The notes under the pieces: model-generated
What the model saw: only the letters and a program-made list of their open reading frames with translations
Told to the model about the DNA's origin: nothing
Databases searched by the model: none
DNA from: Aralia elata
Taxonomy: Eukaryota; Streptophyta; Magnoliopsida; Apiales; Araliaceae
DNA: 64,000 nucleotides
Reading direction: 5' to 3'
Assembly: GCA_034770075.1 (NCBI GenBank)
Contig: CM068386.1
Location: 43,375,990 to 43,439,989 of the forward strand
Program-made: the position numbers and the translations under genes
In this document: piece by piece, positions 32,043 through 42,581 of the stretch
How positions within the stretch are numbered: position 1 is the stretch's first letter
Layout of the letters: the number at the start of each line of letters is the position of its first letter

Positions 32043-33881
32043 TAATCTTGTACTAATTATCGATTTTGATGATTCCATGTATGTATGGTATGCAATTGGA
32101 TCGAAAATTTTTGGGCAGAATCTGTTTTTCTGAATCTGCTACGCGGCGCAGCTGCGCCGTTTCCAGTTCATTCTGGAGCGCAGCTGCGCCCAAACCCAAA
32201 AAGTAGTTTCTGGGGTTCAGTGCAGCTGCGCCGTTTCCCAGTTCATTCTGGGCGCAGCTGCGCCGGACAGCAGAATCTGAAAAATAATTTTTCTTTCAAT
32301 TAAAATAAATGGTTTATTTAATTGATATAAGTTTAAAATAAAGGAGTTTATTCACATATAAAATAGGATTCCATGTTTCCTAGAATAAAGGAGTTTATTC
32401 ACATATGGAATAAGATTCCATGTTTTCTTAAAAATAAAGATGTTTATTTTGATAAGGAATAGGATTCAACATATTTTATTTTCCAATAATTTTAAGTTAA
32501 AATAAAAGAGTTTGTTTTGAACTTGAAATTGGATTCCATGCTAATTGAAATAAAAGAGTTTATTTTGATTTGGAATTGGATTAAAAAATAAAGGAGTTTA
32601 TTTTTATTTCAAAATTGGATTTCTAGTAAACTTTTAATTGCCCATTACATGATATCAATGCATATATGGAATGGTTTTATTATTCATGAGATGAATGTTA
32701 TTTATTGATATATATAGAGATATGTATGATAATAAATAGGGATTGATTATGGACTATTGACCAATGTGTGATTGGAATTATTTTAGAGGATGCTTGAATA
32801 TATGGGTTTTTATAAATGGGGATGCATACCTCGTCTTCTCTAATTTTTTTTAATGTAAATTATATCTCCCTCCTATGTACTTCCCCTTGACTGGTGATCA
32901 AGGTTTCTATTTATTGTAAATAGTTTATGTAATAGGTTTACTTAGAATTACTTGAAGAATTGGAGACAAAGGAGCAAGGAGCGCTTGAAGACCTGTTTGT
33001 AATGGAGCCCGGGTTTAAATGTAATAGTTATATTTAAATTTTGTTCTTGCACCCTAGGTTTGACCTTTTGGTTCACTTGGTGGCTCTAGTGAACCAAACT
33101 AGAATAAAAGTCCATAATCAATCCGGGTAGAATATAGTATTCTATATGTGCATGCTTACTATATATATATGTATTATATATTATCCAACATGCTTTGCAT
33201 ATAAAATAATATGACGCGTATTTTATATATATGTGTGCATGCGCGCTAAACAAGATGAGACTAATAATAACAAACCCCTCAAAGAAATAATATTAAGTCC
33301 TAAGCGTTCAAAGATATTTGGAATATCGAACGTCGCCTTCTAGCATGGTAAAACAATAGAGTATTAAATATTTAATATGAGTTTGTTGTGTCACCACAAG
33401 GCAAGTATTAAATATTTAAGATGTTGCATTATCACATTTGATGCTTATTAAAGAATTGAACATTATTGTTTTGTTGTGTCACCACAAGGACGGTCTTTTC
33501 TCTTCACATATATAGAAGTGCTAGGTTGGACTTAACTTAGATTATTTTAGTTCGGATGTGCACACACTTGACCATTATAATCTAAGAGGCAAAATACAAG
33601 GAGTTACATAGTGATGTAATTGACAATAGTTGTCTACCTATTTATTTATATATAATTTGTTGTGCACACACAAGGCTATATACATTTGAAATGGGATCCT
33701 TATTCTCGCTAGCAAATCTTTAATTAGATTTGTCGAATTATATAATGAGGGTAATATAGTTTGATGAAAAAGTGAGAGATACCAATTTAAAATAAAGACC
33801 TAATTTATTTTGGTAATTAATTAAGAAAAGAATGTATGCTAAAATGTTGTTAAATTACAAATTCATTTACAGAATTTTACA
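32043..33881 (+). other. Copia B 5' leader
   Basis: Noncoding leader, starting with a palindrome cluster (32143-32266). Then come repeated AATAAAGGAGTTTATTY phrases (about seven loose copies at 32338-32620, spacing ~50-60 bp) and AT-rich sequence up to the gag start. Confidence 0.7.
32143..32266. repeat. GCGCAGCTGCGC palindrome cluster 4 (4 copies) in copia B leader
   Basis: CAGCTG centres at 32149, 32181, 32223 and 32255: spacings 32, 42, 32. The two pairs share the spacer GTTTCC(C)AGTTCATTCTGG, so the second pair arose by duplication. The cluster starts ~100 bases after the primer site. Confidence 0.93.
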
Positions 33882-34950
33882 ATGTCTAATTTACTATCAG
33901 TGCGGAGCATATTAGAGGCTAATTAACCGGACCAAATTAAAAGGACTGGTTAAAGAATTTGAGAATAGTTCTCAAGGCTGAAAAGCTATCTTATGTCCTT
34001 AATATGTCTATCCCTGCAATGGTTACAGACAATGCCTCAGAGGAAGAGATTGCTACTTTTAGAAAGTGGCAAGATCATGCATAGTTGGGTCAATGCATCA
34101 TGCTCGCATCCATGAGTAACGAGCTTCAGCGTCAGCATGAAACTATAGATGCTCCTACTATACTCCTGTACCTTCAAGGAGTTGAATGGCGAGGAAAGTA
34201 GGACTATTAGATATCAGATATCTAAGGAGTTTTTCCGATCTAGAATGACCGATGGCACTATAGTACAGACATATGTCCTAAAATGATCAATCTGATTGAA
34301 CAATTGGGACAATTGGATTTTAATGGATGGAGAGATGATCCAAGATTTGATCTTGCAATCACTTCCAGACTCTTTCTCACAAATTGTTGTGAATTTCCAC
34401 ATGAACAAGCTATATGTCAGCCTGCCTGAGTTGCTTAAACATGTTAAAAACTATAAAGAGTCACTTTCCAACCAAGAAAGACCAAGTCTTACTGGTAGAT
34501 GATTCTTCCAGGAAGCGGAAGAGGGCCAAAGGATCTTTTTAAAAGAAGAACAATTCAAAGAAGGTAAATAGAAAGGCAAAAACAAAGGACAATAAGAACA
34601 AGACTGATGTAGATAACAAAGGAATTTGCTTCCACTGCAATAAGCCTGGATACTAGAAAGGAAACTGTAAGGAGAATCTTACAGAGGCTAACCAGAAAAA
34701 GCTTAGTGAAGCTTCGGTTACAAATACAGGTTTGTTCATGATTAAAAATAAATCTTTCTGTAAGTCAAGGTTCTACTTGGGTATTGGATACCGGCTGTAG
34801 TTCTCACGTATGCAATCCAATGCAGAGACTAAGCAGAAATAGAAAGCTAAACAAAGAGTAAGTAATCTTATGTGTGGGAATGGAGCAAAGGTTGCTACAT
34901 TAATCATAGGAACTTATAGTTTAGCATTGCCTACGGGAAAGTCTATTGAG
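33882..34950 (+). pseudogene. Copia B Gag and protease
   Basis: ATG at 33882 in the same context as copia A. Fragments of Gag are readable (FRKWQDH, LEQLGQLDFNG-like, SFSQIVVNFHMNKLYVSLPE). The zinc knuckle is C-F-H-C ... G-Y-stop-K-G-N-C, with its His changed and Trp replaced by TAG. The protease still reads WVLDTGCSSHVC. Many stops and frame changes elsewhere. Confidence 0.82.
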
Positions 34951-37299
34951 TTAACAAGTTGTTATTATGTTCCAGGTCTCATTAGAAATATTAAAACTTT
35001 CATTGTTGGACAAGGAAGATTCTGGTATTATATTTAAGAACAATTGTTGTTCTATTTATAATGATAATATTTTGTTTGAAACTAGAAGATTACTTGATAG
35101 ACTTTGTATACTTGACTTACATGAAAAATATTTTACAAATTGAATAAACTAATAAAAGAAAAGGGGATAGTCATTCAAAGAGTTGAATGTGTGTATTTGA
35201 TAAAATACAAGTCTGAATCATTTGAAAGGTTCAAAGAATTCAGAAGTGAAACAAATTGGCAAAGTATTAAAATTCTTTGATCAGATCGAGGAAAGAATAC
35301 TTGTGCAATGAGTTTCTAGATCATCTCATAATAGACACCTTCTGATACGCAATAATTGATTGATGTATCTAAAAGGAGAAATTGTACCTTGTTGGACATG
35401 GTGCAGTCCATAATAATTTTTACCGACATTTTAGTATCCATCTGGGTTATGCCTAGAAACGGCTGCATATCTACAAAAATAAGGTAACCTCAAAAATCCG
35501 AGCCCAAGACTCCATAAAGATTATGGATAGGAAGGATTCCTACTCTTAAGTATGTTAAGATAAGGGGTTGTCTATCTTATGAAAAGGTTTCAAAGATAAG
35601 TTTGGGACAAAATCTGACAAGTACAGACTTGTGGCATATCCTAAAGAAAGTTTAGGATATTATTACTATAATCCTACACGCTGCCTTCTTAGATAAAGGT
35701 GTTTGTCATTGAAGGAGCTAGTGAGAGGGTAATAGATCTTGAAGGAGTTCAAGAACCACAAAGCACCTTAAGTCGAATCGAGGAACCTGTAGATAGACCT
35801 ATTGTACCACAACCGAATCATAAATCTGGAAGAGTACCGAAGATACCTGGGAGGTATGGATTCATCATAGAGGATGATGATGAGGTACGCATAATAGAGG
35901 ATGATGATCTAGTTATATACGATGAGGCTATGAGTAGAAGACACTCAGAGAAATGGTAGATGGCCATGAAATCCGAAATGGACTCCATGTATGAGAACTA
36001 AGTATAGACTCTGGTTACTCCACAAAAGGGCATAATCTCTACAGTGTGAATATGGGTCTTTAAGAGAAAGACTAGGGCAAATGGCAAGGTAGATACCTAT
36101 AAGACCAGACCTATTTAAAAGGTTTTTCAAGTCAAGGAGTTGACTGTGATAAAACCTTATTACCGGGTAATGCTTAAGTCCATTTGGATTTTGCTTATGA
36201 TTGCAGCTTATTATGAAATCTGGCAAAATGGATGTGGAGACGCCCTTCCTCTATGAAGACTTGAGGAGAATGTATGTATGATACAACCAGAGGAATTTGT
36301 TTCAAAGGTTGAAGTAAATCGTGTTTTAAGCTACAATGGTCCATTGATGGATTAAAGCAAGCTTCTCAAAGATGGAACATTCGTTTTGATGAGACAATCA
36401 AAAGAGTTCGATTTTATCAAAAATGAGAATGAACCTAGTGTGTACAAAAGGGTCAGTGGGAGCACTATGATATTCCTAGTTTTATATGTTGATATACTAC
36501 TGGTAAGGAAAAACACACCAATGTTACAATCAGTAAAGATAAAATTGTCTAAACATTCCTCCATGAATGACTTGGAAGGAGCATCCTATAAATTGGGGAT
36601 ATAAATCTATATAGATAGATTTAAAAGGATGTTTGGCTTGACCCAACGAACATATATTCATTTGATGCTAAAGGCGTTTAGCATGACAAACTCCAAGAGA
36701 GGTCTCATGATGATGAGCCATGGAGTATATCTCTCTAAAATTGTCCCCAATTGAAAGAGAGATCGCATGAGTTACTATCATGTATGCAATGAATATACAA
36801 GGCTTGATGTTGATCAGTCATATTCTGGAGATGATATTGTAAGACAGTGATAAACATCTTTAGGTACTTAATCGGTACTGAAGATGTGCTCATGATTCAT
36901 GGTAGGTCTGAATCAAAACTAGAGGGCTAAACAGACTCAAGTTTTTTTTCAGACTGACCAAGACAATAACAAATCCACTTTAAGGTAAATCGTTAAAGAG
37001 TTGATGGTTTAGTGACAAAGACAAAGTATATAGCTGTAAATGAAGCTGCAAGTTTGATTATTTAGATGAAAAGTTCATTAAAGAACTAGGAATAGTTCCT
37101 AAGTCTCATCTTGGATTCAAACATGTGTTGCGGCACTTTCATTTGATTAGTGGAATCATTGAAAGAGGATAAGTCACTATAGAGATAGTGGACTCTCAAG
37201 AACAACATTGCACATCTATTTCCTAAAGCTTTATCCAAACAGCAGGATGATCGTCACTTAGAGAAGAAGGGTATTAGATACCATGACGATTGGATTTAG
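34951..37299 (+). pseudogene. Copia B integrase, reverse transcriptase and RNase H remnants
   Basis: Fragments only. Linker with PQPNHKSGRVPKIPGRYGF (35810-35860) and EDDDEVRII. The RT active site near 36480-36510 reads LYVDILLV, one Asp short of the normal YVDD. The 3' end reads KKGIRYHDDWI and stop at 37299. Compared with copia A, part of integrase around 35150-35350 is deleted. A TAA near 35142 replaces a Gln codon that is intact in copia A. Confidence 0.82.
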
Positions 37300-37300
37300 T

Positions 37301-37313
37301 GCAAGTGGGAGAT
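37301..37313 (+). other. Copia B polypurine tract
   Basis: GCAAGTGGGAGAT lies directly before the 3' LTR, just after the RNase H stop codon. Confidence 0.8.
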
Positions 37314-39054
37314 TAAAAGTAGTATGCACGCAAGCCAATCATATTTGATATGATGTAGCATATACTTTGTAATCTTATTCGGTTATTAAAGGCATTTTAC
37401 ATTATCTACATGGTGCTGTTATATTAAATGTGATAAACCCATAGTTTTGAGCAATGCTTTTAGAATCATGATGGGGATCATGCTAATGAGATCTAAATTC
37501 TAGATAGCTCACAAACTAAAATCGTTCTTAATCGTTGGATTACTAAAAAGGAGATTAGTGAATCCGGATAGATTAGTACATACGTTGTTTGCTCTTATGA
37601 AGAGGATGATTGATCTCATAATCATTTGTGTGGAGACACTAAAGCAAGTATGTAGGTGCTTATTAGAGAATAAGTTCACTGAACGTGGCTCGCTAAGGAA
37701 TACCTAATGGAGTTTTACTCGCCTGTCAATAGGAATTCCTCTAGTGATAGTAGTACAAGTGATCCTTAAACTTGAGATCATCATAATATCTTGTGTGTGA
37801 TGAGTTATACTTTGACATGTCCCTTAAGACCCTTAGGGTATATCAAAGGGTATGATTGGGTATAATAAGTTACACATGGAGATAGGTGAATGGTCAACAA
37901 AGAATCTACCACTTCTCGTAAAAGGAGAGAATGTCCTATGTGATTCGATAAATGACGACTCAGAAGTCTTTGGCCAAAACAGAATGAAATTAGAAAGGAG
38001 TTTTTAATTTGCATTATCAGAGTTATGCATTTGAGAATCGAAATACATATAATTAAATAAAATAAGACTTGACAGTAATTCCATGTCTTATATTTAATTG
38101 GGACATTGTATGGTAGAAGGATTGAATTGTATAGTAACTATTCACTGAAAGGTTCTTTTGTGATTGATGTTGAAATCTATATTATATGAAAATTCGTTGA
38201 TTGCAAAGGGGGCTTACCCTTATTGTAGAATAAATATTATTTATTTAAATAAATTAAATGGTTTAATTTATTTATTTAAATAAGATTAGAATTGTTTTAA
38301 TTGATTTATTCACAACCGGTTTAATATAGAGAACCTAAAGGGTCACACCGCAAAAGAAAAATATTTGTTTAAGAAGTAAATGGCTTAATTGTAATAATAA
38401 GTTAAGTGTATCCAATTTAATCTTTGGAGATAGAATAAATTAAATAGCTTAATATTTATAATTTAATATTTTGGAAATATTAAATATAAATTAATAAGAA
38501 GAGTCTTATTATTATTATTACCATTACTATTATTTAATTCCTAATAGGGATTGAGAATTAATTAATAAAAGTACTCTCTCAAGCATTCCTAATTGGATTA
38601 GGAGTATAATTAATTAAAGAAGTTTAATTAAAATAAAAACCCTAATCCTAAATAGTTTAGGAGGGTTCCCTATATCTGTAAATAAGAGGAGTCTTATCAT
38701 AATTTAGGGTTAGACAGTTACACACTCTTCCATAAGAATTGAAGAGAGAGAGTACTTGTAATTTTTATAGAGATAGAAACTAGGGTTTTGACAACACCCA
38801 TCTTCTTGAACAACTATTATTCCTTGGTGGATCACCTCTAGAGGCCAAACACTTGGGTGGCTAATGTTGATCAAGCAAAGGAATTTAGTCGGTGGAATTC
38901 AAGGAGAACGCGAAGGAATTAGAGATGAACTTGTACCCGAGGAAGCACGGTTCTACGAGGGTATAATTTTTATCTATATCTCTTTCGTTTATATCGTTAA
39001 TTGAGCACATAAATTGATCATGGTGATGGTTTGTATGAAAAATTTTAAAATCCA
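37314..39054 (+). repeat. Copia B 3' LTR, truncated
   Basis: Starts TAAAAGTAGTATGC (TG mutated to TA) and follows the 5' LTR closely until about 39054, where it switches to the reversed LTR of copia A. Confidence 0.9.
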
Positions 39055-39396
39055 CACAAATGATTGTGAGATCAATCATCTTCTTCCTAAGAGCAAGCAA
39101 CGTATGTACTAATCTATCCAGATTCATTAATCCCCTTTTTAGTAATCTAACGATTAGGAACGGTTTTAGTTTTAAGCTATCTAGAATTTAGATCTCATTA
39201 GCATGATCATGATCATGATCATGATTATAAAAGCATTGCTTAAAACTATGTGTTTATCACATATAAAATAACAGCACCATGTAGATAAAGTAAAATGCCT
39301 TTAATAAGTCAATTCTTTTATTAATAAATGAATAAGATTACAAAGTATGTGTTATATCATATCAAATATGATTGGCTTGTGTGCATACTACTTTCA
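39051..39396 (-). repeat. Copia A 5' LTR, second part
   Basis: The reverse-oriented LTR end, finishing ...CATACTACTTTCA at 39396. This is the outer border of copia A. It corresponds to the first ~345 bases of the LTR. Confidence 0.85.
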
Positions 39397-39805
39397 ACAT
39401 CCTCATCTGGATCAACACGAATTGGTCGAATACATGACTAGGCTAAGCGACGAGGATAGTGTGTCAAACGAAGAGAAGGGGCCGAGAAGCTGACCTATGA
39501 GGACAAACACCCGAGGAAGCTTTGTGAACCGTAGATCTACTAGGCGCATGAGGATACATGTCTAACCATGGAAAAGAACTTTGATAAGGTACGTTTTCTC
39601 TTTCCCTAACTTTATCCAATTGATTATTATGCTATTTTTATCGAAATAGAATATGCAAATAGATATTGGAAACAATCGAGATGCATCAAAATCAAAAGAT
39701 AGACTATCTCGAGAGGTTAAGTGCATTAAGAATAAATGGATTCCCTAAAATAAAAATTTGAGTCCTGTCATATTGAAGTTTAAGTTATTGTATTAATTTA
39801 GATGT
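39397..39805. other. Unassigned sequence between copia A and a gypsy LTR
   Basis: About 410 bp that I cannot assign. It has somewhat higher GC (GAGAAGGGGCCGAGAAGC, CACCCGAGGAAGC) in its first half and AT-rich sequence later. No long open frame, no repeat structure. It is the flank of copia A and may be the 3' end of a truncated element or older genomic DNA. Confidence 0.4.
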
Positions 39806-41053
39806 TGATGAGTAGGTTTTATACCTACGAATTAAGTACGTTTGGCTTGATAAGTTCTTAAGTATTTTAAGTTATTATTAGGTATTTGATACAATCCTGA
39901 TCAGGCTCGCATTGAACGACAATTACTCAACTCGAGTTCAAGGGGTTCAACAAATGATTTCAAGTAATTGGGCTAAAGTCTACTCAAGGATGCTTATATT
40001 GGAGTTCAATTCAAGTGAACCGCGATGAGAGGATCAATCATATGGTTTGGGATTGTTAGATATAATCTATTTAGTGAGACCAAATCAAAGCAAGACAAGT
40101 CATCAAGCCCGTGTTCAATTGGGTCGTCTAATTCGTGACAAAGTTATGTTTCGATTCAAGGAGGGATCAACGTTCACGTGGTAATACAAATTTAATAAGA
40201 TTCTGAGTTCATTCAAGGAAGATTCTAAGCTCATTTACATGGTGCAAGTAGTTGGTCCAAGTAAAGAATCAAATTCAGGCTTTATATTTGAAGAAGGGGC
40301 AAAACGGTCGTGTTTCACAGACTGGCGCCGCAGCGCCCATTTTAGTATTATAAACGGCGCCGCAGTAGGACATGTAGAAACTAGCATTTTAGACGTTGTA
40401 GCGCCGAATTCCAAGCCATTCCGGTCACCGCAGCATCGAGCACGGATTTTGAGGCAACGAGAGTTTTACGTACTTTTCCAGATTTTGTTCCATAATTTTA
40501 GGGATTTTTGATATCGTTTCCAATTCTAATGTAACTAGGATGTTTGTTAGATATGATTTGATTTCCTTATTGTTTATTGGTTAGGATTTCTATTACCATT
40601 TGAATTGCTTATTCCTTATAGGATTAGGGTTTCATGTTACTAGTATAAATATGATACATGGTTTGTGTAATAGTTAGACATTATGTTATTTTCAGATTAT
40701 CAATATACTTGATAGGTTTTTCACATCTTTTGGTTCTTTAAGAATTCCTAGACTAGTTCTTAATTTTTTTGAGATTCATTATTGACTTATCATACAACAA
40801 TTCATAGTCGTGTATGGCATCTTTTATCGCATCAATCGTTGATTGTACCAAGGTTACCGCTTACATATAAGTGAGGGGTCAAGGTGTTATTGATGTTCCA
40901 TTCAACGTAACTTCCTTGTGCGATCGATTGTACCAAGGTTCTCGTCTCATTATAGACGTTAGGTTGAGGTGTCGAGAGTTTTCCACCTTCATAACTTACT
41001 GGAAACGATCCGGGCGACAACCACCTCATGCAAGCGTGTCGTAGAGTCTATCA
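39806..41053 (+). repeat. LTR of a gag-bearing gypsy element (1248 bp)
   Basis: Starts TGATGAGTAGGTTTTATACC, like Athila LTR heads, and ends GTCTATCA before a degenerate initiator-Met-like primer site (TTAGTATCAAAACTAATCC, 41054-41072). It includes GGCGCCGCAGCGCC palindromes (40323-40367) and a TATA-like TATAAATATG near 40645. The borders are a best guess, since the second LTR is missing. Confidence 0.6.
40323..40373. repeat. GGCGC-CGCA-GCGCC palindromes
   Basis: TGGCGCCGCAGCGCCCA at ~40323-40339 and a half copy GGCGCCGCAG ~31 bases later. This is a fifth sequence class of GC-rich inverted repeat, again in a transcribed LTR region. Confidence 0.6.
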
Positions 41054-41489
41054 TTAGTATCAAAACTAATCCTTTCTAGTGAGTTATCTATCTTTAATTT
41101 TTGTGTTTGAGTAAAAAAAAGTAAACAAAAAATTTAATTTTTTATTCCAATTTTTGTTAACCCTATATTTAGCAGCGATTAGTTCTGCGAATTCATCATC
41201 AATTTTGTAATCATAATTATTGGTATTCATATCCATACCTTCTATATTTGTTCTTGATAAGTTATTTTTGAATTGATTAGTGAACTGTGAATATTGTTTG
41301 GTGAATTCAAAAAGAACCTATAAGAGAGAATATTGAGAGGTAAAAGGCAGGAGTAGTGAGATTAATTGAGGGTAAAAGCCTATTGAGTGATACACGAGCT
41401 TAAAATTGAGTGAAATATTGTTTGAGCGAAACACATAAGGGAGTATGTGAGGAAATTATTTTTGTACTAACCCTTGTTTTGCGACAAAC
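41054..41489. other. Leader of the 39806 element
   Basis: Noncoding, AT-rich sequence between the primer-like site and the gag start, with a poly-A/T stretch near 41111-41150. Nothing else seen. Confidence 0.5.
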
Positions 41490-41879
41490 ATGTTTGGTTA
41501 CGATTTTGAAAATACTTATGGACTTCGAAAGAATTCTTTCCAGGGCAAAAATGATCCTGATGCTTATTTAAGATGGGAGAAAAAGATAGAGTGGGAGTTT
41601 GACTACTATGACTATTCCAAACGTAGCAAGGTCAAGCTGACGATTCAAGATTTTTCTACTTATGCAATTACATGGTGGGATCAATTTGTGCTTAACATGA
41701 GAAGATATGGAGAGCGTCCGATAGATACATGGGAAGAGTTAAAAATTGTAATGAGAAAGCTATTTGTTCTAGTACAACTTAATAGGAGGAAGGAGTATGC
41801 AACTCCAAGATGTGTAGATCAACCTTCAAGACAATCAACATGGGATGATGACATTAAAAAGGTTCAAAGACATGAAGAG
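41490..41879 (+). pseudogene. Gypsy Gag fragment, interrupted by a solo LTR
   Basis: Starts [20 protein letters not shown]. It shows the retrotransposon Gag domain typical of chromovirus-like elements: [32 protein letters not shown] and [15 protein letters not shown]. The frame is split at 41879 by the solo LTR and resumes after the target duplication at 45137 (next entry). Pol and the second LTR are absent because gypsy-2 starts at 45257. The Gag domain region itself is free of stops, so the loss was by insertion and truncation and not by decay. Confidence 0.8.
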
Positions 41880-42434
41880 TGTAATGCCCGTGAATTTTAA
41901 ACGTCCTTATTAATTAAATCTAATTTAATTTAATGAGTTAACGTCGTGTTCTATTTAAACCAATTTGGGTTAATTGGTGGGAGATGTATAAGATGTGTCT
42001 ATACTTGTGTTGACAGGTATGATATAACTATGGTTAAGAAATAACCATATGTGAGTCAAGTGTAGGAATTGGTGTGTAATGGCTAAAATGGCCAAGAGTG
42101 GTTAATAACCAAGGTAATTATGAAGGGGCAATAACCATTGTATATCCAAGTGGTTAATAACCAATGTAATTATGGCGGGATAATAACCATTGTGTTTAAA
42201 CAATGTAATTATAGCAAGATAATAACCAATGTCTAATAACCAATGAAGAATGGTTAATAACTAATGGATAATTAAGATTTTGCGAAAAGACTATTTTAAC
42301 CTTAAAAAAAGTTCGGTAATGATTAAAATACCCTTGAGGAAGTTGCTAGGAAGCTTCCTATTATTGATGAATTGATCAAATTGCCCTAGCCTAGTCATGA
42401 TTAATGACTATTTTGCCCATGGTCTCTACTTTCC

Positions 42435-42443
42435 TATAAATAG
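42435..42443 (+). promoter_or_regulatory. TATA-like box of solo LTR
   Basis: TATAAATAG in TTTCCTATAAATAGGACCCC, a strong plant-type TATA context, ~110 bases before the micro-ORF. Confidence 0.6.
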
Positions 42444-42543
42444 GACCCCTCACCAATGATAGTAGGGGTTGGTTCATTTATTATTCACCAAGTATAGAGA
42501 GTAAGAGCTTAGAGAGGAAAAGAGAGTGAGATTAGCATAGTTC

Positions 42544-42581
42544 ATGCATCTCAAGTTCATCACATACTTTGGTAGATCAAG
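42544..42581 (+). other. Exon-1 micro-ORF of solo LTR
   Basis: ATG opens MHLKFITYFGRS and runs into the putative donor ATCAAG|GTGAAA. It shares F(V/I)TYFGR and the donor position with the 16166-16227 micro-ORF. Confidence 0.4.

Larger units (their letters stand above)
30223..39054 (+). mobile_element. Copia B: Ty1/copia element inserted in the LTR of copia A
   Basis: Same family as copia A, opposite orientation. 5' LTR 30223-32028, primer site 32030-32042, decayed gag-pol, polypurine tract 37301-37313, 3' LTR 37314-39054. The 3' LTR has lost its last ~75 bases, and copia A's LTR resumes after losing ~45 bases; the join shares TCCA (39051-39054). No target duplication can therefore be shown. 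All reading frames are heavily damaged. Confidence 0.9.
23871..39396 (-). mobile_element. Copia A: Ty1/copia element (3' part beyond the window; LTR split by copia B)
   Basis: A decayed minus-strand copia element. Its pol is cut by Athila-1 at 23870/23871. Gag is at 25805-27102, the leader at 27103-28754, the initiator-Met primer site at 28755-28768. Its LTR is in two pieces (28770-30222 and 39051-39396) because copia B lies within it. Similarity to Tork-type copia Gag is my impression only. Confidence 0.88.

Noticed and set aside
23397..32266. Palindromic repeats at ~32-bp intervals that look like a CRISPR array
   Set aside because: The spacing alternates between two values, repeats are degenerate, clusters lie inside plant retrotransposon LTRs and leaders, and no cas-like gene exists. 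This is a eukaryotic genome.
41490..41900. A host gene at 41490 because of its clean reading frame
   Set aside because: The sequence carries the standard gypsy Gag domain and follows an LTR and primer-like site. The last six codons come from the inserted solo LTR.
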